Of a DNA stretch of 45,575 nucleotides, positions 8,340 through 16,159 are shown in pieces. Both the position numbers and the translations under genes were made by a program. The notes beneath the pieces were generated by a model. It saw only the letters and a program-made list of their open reading frames with translations, had not been told where the DNA came from and did no database searches. This DNA comes from G020350405 sp964513655 (GTDB lineage: Bacteria; Planctomycetota; Phycisphaerae; Sedimentisphaerales; Anaerobacaceae). The stretch is taken from contig CAZENQ010000017.1 in assembly GCA_964513655.1 (NCBI GenBank), positions 1 through 45,575 on the forward strand, written 5' to 3'. How positions within the stretch are numbered: position 1 is the stretch's first letter; each line of letters opens with the position of its first letter.

Positions 8340-8864
8340 ATGGGACGAAAAAGGTACTGGATTGCGGCGGTAGCGGCAGTAGTGTGTCTGGCGGGCGTGT
8401 GGGGGGTGAAGGCCTTTGGGCAACTCAGTGAGAAGCAGTGGTCATTAGCTGAGATAGAGGCGGTGAGTATTTTTGTGCAGGGTCTGACGGAGGAGACAAA
8501 AAAAGCCGGCTTGAGAAGCGAGCGGATACGAACTGAACTTGAGAAGAGGCTAAAGGAGTTAGGCATTAGAGTTGCATCGCAAGAGGATGCGGCGAGACTG
8601 GCCGGCAGTCCGGTTGTGTATGTGAATATCAGCGCTTTTAAGATAGAGCGCACACCAGAGTATGTTTATCGTGCCGAGGTGGGTCTTTTACAGCAGGTTA
8701 CTTTGGTCAGAGACAGGCAGATTCGCATTATGAGTATTACATGGAACAAGGGGAGATTAGGGTATTGCCCGTCAAGGACCCTTGTGAAGTCGGTGCGGGA
8801 GACGGTTGGGTATTTGATGGATGGGTTCAGTGAAGATTACAAGGCGGCCAATCCGGGTGCATAA
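8340..8864 (+). CDS. Secreted hypothetical protein, 174 aa
   Basis: I do not recognise a family. ATG 8340 follows AGGAG (8329-8333) at good spacing; a GTG one codon upstream is less likely. Residues 1-29 form a signal peptide or N-terminal anchor ending near VKAFGQ. The mature part is mixed alpha/beta, with a helix rich in Glu/Arg/Lys (RSERIRTELEKRLKELGI), then VVYVNISAFKIER and a beta strand pair RAEVGLLQQVTLVRD. This pattern, a helix followed by paired strands, recalls small periplasmic proteins that measure or present other factors, but that is only an impression. A TATAAT box at 8287-8292 could serve it; its -35 region is poor. Confidence 0.6.
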   Translation: MGRKRYWIAAVAAVVCLAGVWGVKAFGQLSEKQWSLAEIEAVSIFVQGLTEETKKAGLRSERIRTELEKRLKELGIRVASQEDAARLAGSPVVYVNISAFKIERTPEYVYRAEVGLLQQVTLVRDRQIRIMSITWNKGRLGYCPSRTLVKSVRETVGYLMDGFSEDYKAANPGA

Positions 8865-8934
8865 GTAACTGTCAAAGTCGCCGACGACAAACAACGGGTC
8901 AGGTAGAAGCAATTTCTTACGGTGATTCGAAAAT

Positions 8935-9405
8935 ATGAAAGTTGGTATTATAAGCGACACTCATGACCGGCAGGACGATGTGGCCAGGGCGGCAGCGATA
9001 TTCTGCGAGCAGAAGGTCGGATATATTCTGCATGCCGGCGATATGGTCTCAGCAAGCACAGCGAAGGCATTTGTGGAAGTCAAGGGGGCAAAATTTATAG
9101 GTGTCTTCGGGAATTGTGACCGTGAGAAGTCTATGCTTACAAGTTACGTTAATGATTTCGGAGGCGAAATTCACGAGCATGTTTACCGCGGTGAGATTGG
9201 CGGCAGGTGTGTTTTTATGACCCACAAGCCGAGCACACTGGGCAAGGTTGCGCAGGGCGATAGCTTCGATCTGGTCGTTTACGGGCATACGCACAAGCAA
9301 TTTATCCGCAAGGTAGGCGAGACATTGGTGATTAACCCCGGGACATCGGCGGTGGTTGTATTGGAGCTTGATGATATGAGCGTGGTAAACATTCCTTTGG
9401 ATTGA
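8935..9405 (+). CDS. YfcE/MJ0936-type metallophosphoesterase
   Basis: A protein of 156 residues covering a complete small calcineurin-like phosphoesterase. The two-metal site ligands are visible in order: SDTHD (metal-binding Asp and His), LHAGD, FGNCDRE, THKPS and YGHTHK. Size and motif spacing match the MJ0936/YfcE family, single-domain enzymes active on phosphodiesters such as bis-pNPP or cyclic nucleotides in vitro. The protein is cytoplasmic. It starts with ATG 8935 after a weak purine stretch, 70 nt behind the secreted protein, and no promoter of its own stands out. The physiological substrate is not known. Confidence 0.88.
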   Translation: MKVGIISDTHDRQDDVARAAAIFCEQKVGYILHAGDMVSASTAKAFVEVKGAKFIGVFGNCDREKSMLTSYVNDFGGEIHEHVYRGEIGGRCVFMTHKPSTLGKVAQGDSFDLVVYGHTHKQFIRKVGETLVINPGTSAVVVLELDDMSVVNIPLD

Positions 9406-9463
9406 GGTCCTACGGCGCGCGTGGAGAGTTTAACTCGATGGAGGATTTGAACGAGTAAGAGGG

Positions 9464-9492
9464 TTGACATCGTGAAGCGCCGAACTTATTAT
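9464..9492 (+). promoter_or_regulatory. Near-consensus promoter of the argH operon
   Basis: A perfect -35 TTGACA (9464-9469), 17 bp, then TATTAT (9487-9492). Transcription would start near 9499, leaving a leader of about 30 nt with GGAG before ATG 9530. Confidence 0.8.
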
Positions 9493-9529
9493 TTGCGGTA
9501 AAGGTGAGTTTATTTCCGGAGTCGATAAG

Positions 9530-10918
9530 ATGAGCGAGCATAAAAAAAGCTGGGAGCAGCGATTGTGTGGTGAGCCGGACGAATTGTCGGTTGAATTTGT
9601 AGAGTCGCTATCGATAGACCGACGGCTTTATAAATACGACATTGTCGGCTCGATTGCTCATGCGCAGATGCTGTCGGAGCAGAAGCTGATTAGCAAGGAA
9701 GAGTTTAAGGAAATCAAAGGCGGCCTTTTGGAGATTGAGGAGGAAATCAAAGAAGGGCGGTTTAAGTTCGACAAGAGAAATGAAGATATTCACATGGCCA
9801 TCGAATCGGCGCTTGTATCGAAAATAGGCGAGACAGGCAAGAAACTTCATACCGGCAGAAGCCGGAACGACCAGGTCGCGACGGATATTCGGCTATGGAT
9901 GCGAGATGAGATAGAGATACTTCAGGCAAAGATAACACTGCTTCAGAAGGCGTTTGTCAAGCTGGCGGGCAAATACACTCAAGAGGTTATGCCGGGTTAC
10001 ACACATCTGCAGCGCGCTCAGCCGATAGTTATCGCATCTTATCTGCTGACTTTCGTAGAACAGTTCGAGCGGGATTTTATCCGGTTGAAGAACTGCCGGA
10101 AACTGCTTAATATATCGCCCTTAGGCAGTGGCGCGCTGGCAGGTTCGACTTTGCCATTAGGCAGAAAAAGCACGGCGGAGCAGTTAGGTTTTTCCGATAT
10201 CAGCTATAACAGCATCGATTCGGTCAGCGACAGGGACTTTTGCGCGGAATTTATTTTCGACTGTGCGCTTATTGCGACGCATCTTTCGCGACTGGCCGAG
10301 GACTGGATAATTTACTGTTCAAGTGAATTCGGTTTTGTCCGGATTGACGACAGTTTCTGCACATCTTCGAGTATGATGCCGCAGAAGCGCAACCCCGATG
10401 TTTTAGAACTTATTCGGGCAAAGGCGGGTGTTGTTTACGGGTCATTGATGGCAATGCTGACGATTCTGAAGGGTCAGCCATCCGGTTATAATCGCGACCT
10501 GCAGGAAGATAAGGTTCATATTTTTGCTGCGAGCGATACTGTCGGTCCGTCGCTGGATATGACGCGAGCGATAGTAAGCCATACGAAATTTGACATAAAA
10601 AAGATATCGGCCGGGTTAGATGAGGGCTTTTTGGATGCTACCAGCCTTGCTGAGTATTTAGTCGGCAGGGGAGTAGCTTTCCGTGAAGCGCACGGCATTG
10701 TAGGTTGTCTGGTTGCCTGTTGTGAGAAAGAGAACAAGAAGTTAGCAGAGCTTGGTCTTGAGGAACTGAAGAAGTATTCGACGGTGATTGAGGCCGACGT
10801 ATACGAACATCTCGGTGCGGCAAACGTTGTGAGCAAATATGCAACTGAAGGTGCTCCGGGGCCGAGGCAGGCAACCGAGCAGATTGAATACTGGGAGAAG
10901 CAGCTGGCAAAGCGATGA
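9530..10918 (+). CDS. argH: Argininosuccinate lyase
   Basis: A protein of 462 residues, the normal length. ArgH splits argininosuccinate into arginine and fumarate, the last step of arginine synthesis, in the cytoplasm as a homotetramer. Family landmarks: HTGRSRNDQVATD near residue 107, TYxHLQRAQP (GYTHLQRAQP), GSGALAGST, and the signature loop SSSMMPQKRNPD carrying the catalytic serine. It heads an operon driven by the strong promoter at 9464. Its stop overlaps the start of thiL by 4 nt (ATGA), so translation is coupled. The N terminus (GEPDELSVEFVESLSIDRRL) is the usual one. Nothing is missing. Confidence 0.97.
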   Translation: MSEHKKSWEQRLCGEPDELSVEFVESLSIDRRLYKYDIVGSIAHAQMLSEQKLISKEEFKEIKGGLLEIEEEIKEGRFKFDKRNEDIHMAIESALVSKIGETGKKLHTGRSRNDQVATDIRLWMRDEIEILQAKITLLQKAFVKLAGKYTQEVMPGYTHLQRAQPIVIASYLLTFVEQFERDFIRLKNCRKLLNISPLGSGALAGSTLPLGRKSTAEQLGFSDISYNSIDSVSDRDFCAEFIFDCALIATHLSRLAEDWIIYCSSEFGFVRIDDSFCTSSSMMPQKRNPDVLELIRAKAGVVYGSLMAMLTILKGQPSGYNRDLQEDKVHIFAASDTVGPSLDMTRAIVSHTKFDIKKISAGLDEGFLDATSLAEYLVGRGVAFREAHGIVGCLVACCEKENKKLAELGLEELKKYSTVIEADVYEHLGAANVVSKYATEGAPGPRQATEQIEYWEKQLAKR

Positions 10919-11835
10919 GTGCGAGTGAAGATGAAATAGTCGCATGGTTTGAGCGCCAGAGCAAATTATCCGCAGCAGAATTTCCCATCGGCATCGGAGA
11001 CGACATGGCAGAGATACAATGGGGTGAGGGCACAAGTGTTTTCGTTACCACCGATATGCTGCTGGATGGAGTGCACTTTGAACTTGGCAAAGTCAACCTG
11101 GAACAAGTCGGGTATAAAGCCATGGCGGTGAGCCTTAGCGACTGCGCAGCCATGGCAACGGTGCCTGTTGCCGCGGTCGTATCGGTTGCCCTGCCGAAGG
11201 GGTTTGGTAATGAGGAACTGAAGCAACTGCATGCGGGGATTACTTTAGCAGGTGATAAGTTTAACTGCAAGCTCGTGGGCGGTGACATTACGAGCTGGCA
11301 GGGGGCAGAGCCGTTCGCGATAAGCGTGGCGATGCTCAGTAAGGCGGCGGGCAACAAGCCTTTAAGACGGTCGGGCGCTAAAGTAGGTGATGCTATCTGT
11401 GTCACAGGCTCATTGGGTGGTTCGCGGCTCGGCAGGCATCTGGAATTTGAGCCGAGAGTTAGAGAGGCGATAGATATCGCACAGAAAGCAATGGTAAATT
11501 CGATGATTGATATAAGCGATGGACTCAGCAGTGACCTGGGTCGAATCTGCCGGGCCAGTAAGGTTGGGGCGATTATTAATGCGGAGCAAATTCCAATATC
11601 AGACGAAGCTAAGGAAAGTGAGGACTCATTAGGCTCAGCGCTAAATGACGGTGAAGACTTCGAACTGCTTTTTACGCTTTCTGAGAAAGATTGCGAAAGA
11701 TTGTTGAGGGAGTGGGACGGGCCGATACAGATTAGGCAAATCGGCAAAATAACGGACAGCGGCAAGATGGAGATAGAAATGACCGAAGGCCAGGTCCTTG
11801 ATTTGAAAGCCGAAGGATATGACCACCTGAAGTAA
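10915..11835 (+). CDS. thiL: Thiamine-monophosphate kinase
   Basis: A protein of 306 residues. ThiL phosphorylates thiamine phosphate to thiamine diphosphate with ATP, the final step of vitamin B1 cofactor synthesis. The AIR-synthase-type fold is marked by GIGDDMAEI, TTDMLLDGVHFE (metal and phosphate ligands), KLVGGDITS, the central DISDGLSSDLGRI and the late NDGEDFELLF. The N-terminal half binds magnesium-nucleotide at the dimer interface in known members. It starts with the ATG that overlaps the argH stop. No thi synthesis genes are beside it, so the link with argH and tsaE is only operonic. Length and motifs are complete. Confidence 0.95.
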   Translation: MSASEDEIVAWFERQSKLSAAEFPIGIGDDMAEIQWGEGTSVFVTTDMLLDGVHFELGKVNLEQVGYKAMAVSLSDCAAMATVPVAAVVSVALPKGFGNEELKQLHAGITLAGDKFNCKLVGGDITSWQGAEPFAISVAMLSKAAGNKPLRRSGAKVGDAICVTGSLGGSRLGRHLEFEPRVREAIDIAQKAMVNSMIDISDGLSSDLGRICRASKVGAIINAEQIPISDEAKESEDSLGSALNDGEDFELLFTLSEKDCERLLREWDGPIQIRQIGKITDSGKMEIEMTEGQVLDLKAEGYDHLK

Positions 11836-11868
11836 TTCACGGTTGGAATTTATTATTGGTGACTGCAT

Positions 11869-12312
11869 ATGGATTCCAGGATTGTTTCGAATTCGCCGGA
11901 GGAGACCATAGAGCTTGGTCGAAAGATAGGGTCAAAGTTAAAAGGCGGTGAAATCATTGGAGTCTGCGGCGAATTGGGCAGCGGCAAGACACATATTATT
12001 AAAGGGATCGCGGCGGGGGCGGGGGCCGAAGATAGTAAGCGCGTTACAAGTCCGACGTTTGTTATAGTGAATGAGTATACAGGCCGATTAGACATTTATC
12101 ATATAGACGCCTACCGATTAAATTCGACAGATGAATTTGAGATGATAGGCTTTGACGACTACTGCGGGGGCGAGTCGGTGGTAGTGATTGAGTGGGCCGA
12201 TAAAATCGAATCGGCGCTGGAGGGAACAGATTACATCCGTATAGAACTACTTCATGCCGGGGAAAGCAGAAGGGAGATACACATGCGAAACGCTCCCTTA
12301 CATCTAAAGTAA
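11869..12312 (+). CDS. tsaE: TsaE, ATPase for t6A tRNA modification
   Basis: A protein of 147 residues. TsaE works with TsaB and TsaD to place N6-threonylcarbamoyl on A37 of ANN-decoding tRNAs. Its P-loop GELGSGKTHIIKG lies near residue 35, the switch-like SPTFVIVNEY near 62, then DIYHIDAYRL and the VVIEWADK strand, all typical of the family. The protein is about 10 residues shorter than many homologues at the C terminus, within the normal range. It is 33 nt behind thiL and appears to be the last gene of the operon. No T-rich terminator is obvious after it, only a weak 6-bp hairpin near 12353-12370. Confidence 0.95.
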   Translation: MDSRIVSNSPEETIELGRKIGSKLKGGEIIGVCGELGSGKTHIIKGIAAGAGAEDSKRVTSPTFVIVNEYTGRLDIYHIDAYRLNSTDEFEMIGFDDYCGGESVVVIEWADKIESALEGTDYIRIELLHAGESRREIHMRNAPLHLK

Positions 12313-12694
12313 GGTTGCCTTGCCTGCACCGACGGCGGGGGAAGATGAAATAAACGGGTTTCCGCCTGTTCAAAAATCACTAAAATTCGGCCACATCCGA
12401 TATTCTCCCGGCCTCAAATTTGGCATCTAAGTGTTTATTTTTTATATTTTTATTGGATATCAGAACAGGGACGCCAGTGAGCGAAGAGAAGCAGGATTTC
12501 CGGACGTAGTCTTATTGTTATCAGCTGTTTGAGTGAAACCTTGAAGTTTTCTTTTTCATGGGGGTATTTTCAACCCGAAGAAAAGCACATGCCCAGTTAA
12601 GTCCTGTTTTATTTGGGACGATAGTTAAATTGAGAAATGGGTTGTAATTAGAGGAAGAAAAAAAACATTATTAAGAAAAGGAAAGGGTAAGAAG
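12313..12694 (+). other. Intergenic region and long leader of the pilin gene (382 nt)
   Basis: No gene is seen here. A good promoter sits at 12420-12448, so the pilin mRNA would carry an untranslated leader of about 240 nt. The leader includes small hairpins such as GGGT/ACCC around 12562-12576 and ends in a purine-rich ribosome site (GGAAAGGG). I compared it by memory with the c-di-GMP (GEMM) aptamers and saw no match. A long leader on a major pilin suggests post-transcriptional control (inference). Confidence 0.45.
12420..12448 (+). promoter_or_regulatory. Promoter of the pilus/secretion cluster
   Basis: TTGGCA (12420-12425; 5 of 6 to consensus), 17 bp, TATATT (12443-12448; 5 of 6). It lies in an AT-rich patch between tsaE and the first pilin gene. 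It has the sigma-70 layout; no convincing -24/-12 sigma-54 site was found here. Confidence 0.65.
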
Positions 12695-13210
12695 ATGAAG
12701 GCGAAAAGTGGGTTTACATTGGTAGAAATTCTTATCGTGGTGGTCATCCTTGGTATACTGGCGGCGATTGTGATTCCGCAGTTTACCAGTGCAAGTACGG
12801 AGGCCAAAGAATCAGCTCTGGTGAGCGACCTTCAGTCGGTGCGTTCGCAGATTGAGCTGTACAAGATTCACCACAACGATGAATTGCCGGGGGATGCGGC
12901 CAACAGTAGCGGTGGCGTTGATTTTACAGACGCGATGACGAGCCTGACCAACCAAGCCGGTGTGGTGGATACAAGCGGCGGGACTGACCCGTTATTCAGG
13001 TACGGCCCTTACATGCGAGAACTTCCCATCAATCCGTTTAACGACTTGAATACGTGTACAGTAGACGGCACAGCAAAAAGTGGACAGGGCCTTAGCGACA
13101 CGGGCTGGCACTTTGTGGACTCAACTGGAGGTACCAATTCCGGACTGTTCCAGGCCAACGATGACAAGGCCAATCCGCTCGATGATCTTGACTGGCATAC
13201 CGGATACTAA
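12695..13210 (+). CDS. Major pseudopilin/pilin, GspG-like
   Basis: A protein of 171 residues and the first gene of the cluster. The leader is only six residues before the cleavage site (MKAKSG|FTLVEILIVVV), with Glu at mature position 5 needed for fibre assembly. The N-terminal helix continues through GILAAIVIPQFTSASTEAKE. The body has the GspG order: helix with LQSVRSQIELYKIHHNDELP, then RYGPYMRELPINPFN, and a C-terminal segment with GWHFVDSTGGTNSGLFQAND. In type II secretion GspG builds the pseudopilus; in other systems related proteins are thin pili. A prepilin peptidase must be encoded elsewhere. GGAAAGGG precedes ATG, and a hairpin after the gene may make it the most abundant product of the cluster. 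Confidence 0.88.
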   Translation: MKAKSGFTLVEILIVVVILGILAAIVIPQFTSASTEAKESALVSDLQSVRSQIELYKIHHNDELPGDAANSSGGVDFTDAMTSLTNQAGVVDTSGGTDPLFRYGPYMRELPINPFNDLNTCTVDGTAKSGQGLSDTGWHFVDSTGGTNSGLFQANDDKANPLDDLDWHTGY

Positions 13211-13261
13211 GTTCGTGAAAGCTATGCCGGGATTGTAAAGACGGCAAATAATTGAATAAAT

Positions 13262-13303
13262 GGGCTGACCGGTTTTAGGCGCATAGCCGAAGCCGGTCAG
13301 CCC
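13262..13303 (+). terminator. Attenuator-like hairpin after the major pilin gene
   Basis: GGGCTGACCGG (13262-13272) pairs perfectly with CCGGTCAGCCC (13293-13303), an 11-bp stem with a 20-nt loop that contains its own GGC/GCC mini-stem. Only TTT follows. It probably terminates part of the transcripts or protects the pilin mRNA 3' end while letting the rest of the cluster be read at a lower level. Confidence 0.65.
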
Positions 13304-13328
13304 TTTGAAGGTTATAGGAAGAGGTGTT

Positions 13329-13736
13329 ATGAGGGACAGGAATCGCATCTCGTATGTTGGGCTTTTAATGATGGTTATTATACCGTGTTTAGTTGCGCGG
13401 ATAGTCGCGCCTCGGTTTGTTGAGGCGAACCCGAAAGCAAAGGTTTGCGAACTCATCGAGGGGCTTGAGAGGATGCGTGCTGAACTTGATTTATACCGGG
13501 CCGAACACCGAGGCGAACTTCCTCCTACTGATACGGTTGTAAGTTTTAAGACGGCCATGACAACAAGGGTCGGGCAGCACGGTCCGTACATTAAGGCGAT
13601 TCCCACGAACCCCTTTAACGGTCTTAAGACGGTTCGCTTCGATGGCGAGCCGGCAGGGGCCGGTAAGGCCGGCTGGAGGCTGGATACCCAGAGCGGTCTT
13701 TTCCAGGCCGACAACGCTAGATATGCGGCTCTGTAA
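13329..13736 (+). CDS. GspG-like paralogue without prepilin cleavage motif
   Basis: A protein of 135 residues. ATG 13329 follows AGGAAGAGG at good spacing. It aligns along its length with the pilin upstream: the same helix, then LERMRAELDLYRAEHRGELP, GPYIKAIPTNPFNGL, GWRLDTQSGLFQADN. The processing site is changed, though. Where the pilin has SG|FTLVE, this protein has NR|ISYVG, so the -1 Gly, the +1 Phe and Glu5 are all lost, while the hydrophobic helix is kept. It may stay as an uncleaved membrane-anchored subunit, act as a brake or cap on assembly, or be a decaying duplicate. The frame is intact and its codon usage looks like its neighbours, which argues against simple decay. Confidence 0.7.
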   Translation: MRDRNRISYVGLLMMVIIPCLVARIVAPRFVEANPKAKVCELIEGLERMRAELDLYRAEHRGELPPTDTVVSFKTAMTTRVGQHGPYIKAIPTNPFNGLKTVRFDGEPAGAGKAGWRLDTQSGLFQADNARYAAL

Positions 13737-13766
13737 AAAGTAAAGGAGATTGTTTAACCAACCACG

Positions 13767-13865
13767 ATGGGCCGAAAAACCAGTGATGTCTACAGGGGCC
13801 GTGAGGCTAATAAACGTGCTGGCCGTGCTGAAGCAGTCGCTGATAATCAGGTCAGCATCTCTTGA
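13767..13865 (+). CDS. Possible 32-residue small ORF
   Basis: ATG 13767 opens a basic 32-residue frame (MGRKTSDVYRGREANKRAGR and on) that stops at 13865, two nucleotides before the next gene's ATG. An AAGGAG lies 18 nt upstream, too far for a normal ribosome site. It could be a coupling peptide or chance; nothing else supports it. Confidence 0.2.
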   Translation: MGRKTSDVYRGREANKRAGRAEAVADNQVSIS

Positions 13866-13867
13866 TA

Positions 13868-14317
13868 ATGGCTATGAAGAAGTCAAGAAATAAAAATCGC
13901 AAAGGGTTTTCCTTAGCTGAGGCGATGGTGGCAACCGTCGTACTTGGTATTGCTGCGGCCGGGGTGCTGTTGCCCTTTACAACCGGGGCTAAGGTACGGG
14001 CCGAAGGCACTCGTCGGACGCTGGCGGCCAAGCTGGCGGGCGATTTGATGGAGGAGATTGTCAATACACCATTCGACCAGGTAGTAGGTCAGTATAACGG
14101 TCACACAGAGACACAGGGACAGGTCAAGGATGCAAACGGCGTGGTATTCAGTGATTTAAATTACGCTAATTTCAGCAGAGACGCGAGCTGCTTATATGTT
14201 TATATTGAGCCGCAGAGCGCGCCATTTGCCGCACCGAATTTTATCTGGGCCACGGTCCGAGTGTATTACAGCGGCGGCGAAATGGTGGTTATAAATCGTC
14301 TCATAAGTGAGCATTAA
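13868..14317 (+). CDS. Minor pseudopilin, GspI/PilV-like
   Basis: A protein of 149 residues. The prepilin leader is basic (MAMKKSRNKNRKG|FSLAEAMVATVVLG), with cleavage after Gly13 and Glu at +5. The position after the major pilin, the A-E-A-M helix and the TRRTLAAKLAGDLMEEI segment match GspI/PilV minor pilins, which sit in the priming tip complex. The remaining domain is small and beta-rich and ends MVVINRLISEH. Starts at 13862 (TTG) or 13874 (ATG) would change the leader by two residues each. The next gene's possible GTG start overlaps its last codons. Confidence 0.78.
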   Translation: MAMKKSRNKNRKGFSLAEAMVATVVLGIAAAGVLLPFTTGAKVRAEGTRRTLAAKLAGDLMEEIVNTPFDQVVGQYNGHTETQGQVKDANGVVFSDLNYANFSRDASCLYVYIEPQSAPFAAPNFIWATVRVYYSGGEMVVINRLISEH

Positions 14318-14348
14318 ATCAAAGAGTAAAAGGCAGCGCTTTGAAGCT

Positions 14349-14993
14349 ATGAAAAAGTTACGACGTCCATCGTCAGGTTTTGGTAGTAAGGGATTTACAT
14401 TAGTTGAGCTACTGGTAGCATTAGTAGTTACAAGCGTTATTTTGACCGCAGTGGTCACGTTGGCTCACGCCTTAGGTACGGTAAATGACGCGAGCGACGA
14501 TACCAGCCAGAAGCAGACGCAGGTGCGCTATGCGACGCTCAGGATTTCAGAGCTGATAAGACACTGCAAACTTATATGCGGCGCACCCGGTGATGATTTG
14601 TGTATCTGGCGCGCTGATGATAACGGCGATAATAAGATCAATCCAACGGAGTTAGTCTATATAGAATCCGGTCCGGAGAGGGATTACCTGCAGCTGCTGG
14701 ACTTTACGTGGTCAGCAAGCTGGAACCTTACGTTGAGCGAAACTCAGGATATCAACACCAAGGATGCGTTGATAGTGGCTTGTGATGACAGGAGGACGCT
14801 GCTGCTGCCGGAATGCAGCAACGTCTGGTTCGGATTTGATGAGGCGGCACCGATGAGCAGACTGGTAAGTATCTCATTTGAGCTTTCTGAAAATAGCATT
14901 GCGAGGCAGTATCAGATAAACGCCTCACTTCGCGGTTGGGCCGGGCATCTGCTGAACCCGGCCGGAGATGCGATTGTAAGTGACGACGATTAG
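14349..14993 (+). CDS. Minor pseudopilin, GspJ/PilW-like
   Basis: A protein of 214 residues. The leader of 14 residues ends at SKG|FTLVELLVALVVTSVI with Glu5 present. The order after the GspI-like gene and the QTQVRYATLRISELIRH helix fit GspJ/PilW, another tip-complex subunit. The body contains a short Asp/Asn-rich loop (RADDNGDNKINPTE) that looks like a calcium site (inference). GTG at 14307 would give a 28-residue leader and overlap the upstream gene by 11 nt. I prefer ATG 14349 because it gives a normal leader length. The GspK-like gene begins 2 nt after its stop. Confidence 0.78.
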   Translation: MKKLRRPSSGFGSKGFTLVELLVALVVTSVILTAVVTLAHALGTVNDASDDTSQKQTQVRYATLRISELIRHCKLICGAPGDDLCIWRADDNGDNKINPTELVYIESGPERDYLQLLDFTWSASWNLTLSETQDINTKDALIVACDDRRTLLLPECSNVWFGFDEAAPMSRLVSISFELSENSIARQYQINASLRGWAGHLLNPAGDAIVSDDD

Positions 14994-14995
14994 AT

Positions 14996-16159
14996 ATGAA
15001 CGGCAAAAAGAACAGAACCCATCGGTCAGGGATGGCTCTGCTTGTTGTGCTGATTATCGTGATGGCGATAACAATTTTATCGTTGGGCTTTCTGTCACGA
15101 AGCGACGTTGAACTGGCGTGCGGTGAGAATATGATACTTCGAACGCAAATGGACTATTTAGCGGAATCAGGATTGGAGCACGCAAGAGGACTCATTCTTA
15201 ATCCGCAGGACGTTAGCTCAGAATACTGGACGGGCTCAGATGGGCTGCAACTGGTTTCAGGCAATGATTACTATGATGTTAATGTGGTTAAGCTGGGTGA
15301 GTGTAATTACCAGCTAACATGTGATGCATACAGAATGAAAAATGGTGAACGGTTTGGCAGCAGCAGGCTGACAGGTGAGCTTCGTCTTGACCCGTGTATA
15401 GCATTCTGGGCCGGTGGAACCTGGCAAAGCGAGCTGCAGACCACAGTCAACGGCGACATCTATTGTGACGGCAGCTTAGGAGGTGAAGGCGACATCAACG
15501 GTGATGCGTTTGCAACCGGGAGCATAACCGGAGTAAATATCGAAGGTCGGCAAAATGATGTGGTTACCCAGATCCCCGTGGCCTGGCCCGGGCTTGACAT
15601 AAACGATTTTAGTTCGACTTACTACTATGGGTCAACCGGTTATGCAGTTCAAAACATCAGCCCGGGCACGTACTCCAACTGCACGTTTGGTTCAGCTTCG
15701 AGCGAGCCGCCGGAAGTTTTTTATTGTCCTGGGGATATTGAGCTTGCCGGCAGCGTAACGATAAACGGGATGCTGGTAGTAGACCAAAACATGATAGTAA
15801 GCGATGCCAACAGCAGTTCGGTAAACGTAATTACAGCGGGCAAGAATTTCCCGGCTCTTTTGGTCAGGGGTGACGTGGTAATGAGAAATGCTGGGACGCT
15901 GCAAGTTAACGGGCTTGCCCAAATTGGTAATAGAATAAATGTTGATGACGGAGCTGCGAATGTGAACATTGAGATAGTTGGCGGTTTGTATATCGCCAAC
16001 GGTGAGATCGACGGCGTAAACGGCAGTTCGCTTTCGAATTCTATTAATATCACGGCAGCTCCTTCTATAGCATCGATTGAGATTTGGCCGACGCCCGGTA
16101 ACCCTGTAAGATGGACACCCTGCGGTGGGGCGTTTTTTAGAAGTATCGAAAGAAACTAA
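14996..16159 (+). CDS. GspK/PilX-like protein with beta-helix-like body
   Basis: A protein of 387 residues. The N terminus HRSGMALLVVLIIVMAITIL is the GspK/PilX type: a basic leader, Gly at -1 and a long hydrophobic helix, but no Glu5, which is normal for GspK. The next segment, YLAESGLEHARGLIL, is the usual PilX-like helix. From about residue 140 the protein is rich in G-D-I-x-(C/N)-(D/G)-G repeats (VNGDIYCDGSLGGEGDINGD) and later VxGDVVMRNAGTLQVNG, which looks like a right-handed beta-helix or bactofilin-like fold. In T2SS the GspK globular domain is different, so this body is a planctomycete-type replacement. It would cap the fibre tip. Confidence 0.75.
   Translation: MNGKKNRTHRSGMALLVVLIIVMAITILSLGFLSRSDVELACGENMILRTQMDYLAESGLEHARGLILNPQDVSSEYWTGSDGLQLVSGNDYYDVNVVKLGECNYQLTCDAYRMKNGERFGSSRLTGELRLDPCIAFWAGGTWQSELQTTVNGDIYCDGSLGGEGDINGDAFATGSITGVNIEGRQNDVVTQIPVAWPGLDINDFSSTYYYGSTGYAVQNISPGTYSNCTFGSASSEPPEVFYCPGDIELAGSVTINGMLVVDQNMIVSDANSSSVNVITAGKNFPALLVRGDVVMRNAGTLQVNGLAQIGNRINVDDGAANVNIEIVGGLYIANGEIDGVNGSSLSNSINITAAPSIASIEIWPTPGNPVRWTPCGGAFFRSIERN

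Noticed and set aside
10638..11840. 400-codon open frame on the minus strand across argH/thiL
   Set aside because: It is antisense to two certain housekeeping genes, is very Ser/Leu/Pro-rich and has no family features.
12470..12490. GG-N10-GC spacing resembling a sigma-54 promoter before the pilin gene
   Set aside because: Apart from the two dinucleotides the consensus is not met, and a much better sigma-70-type promoter stands just upstream.
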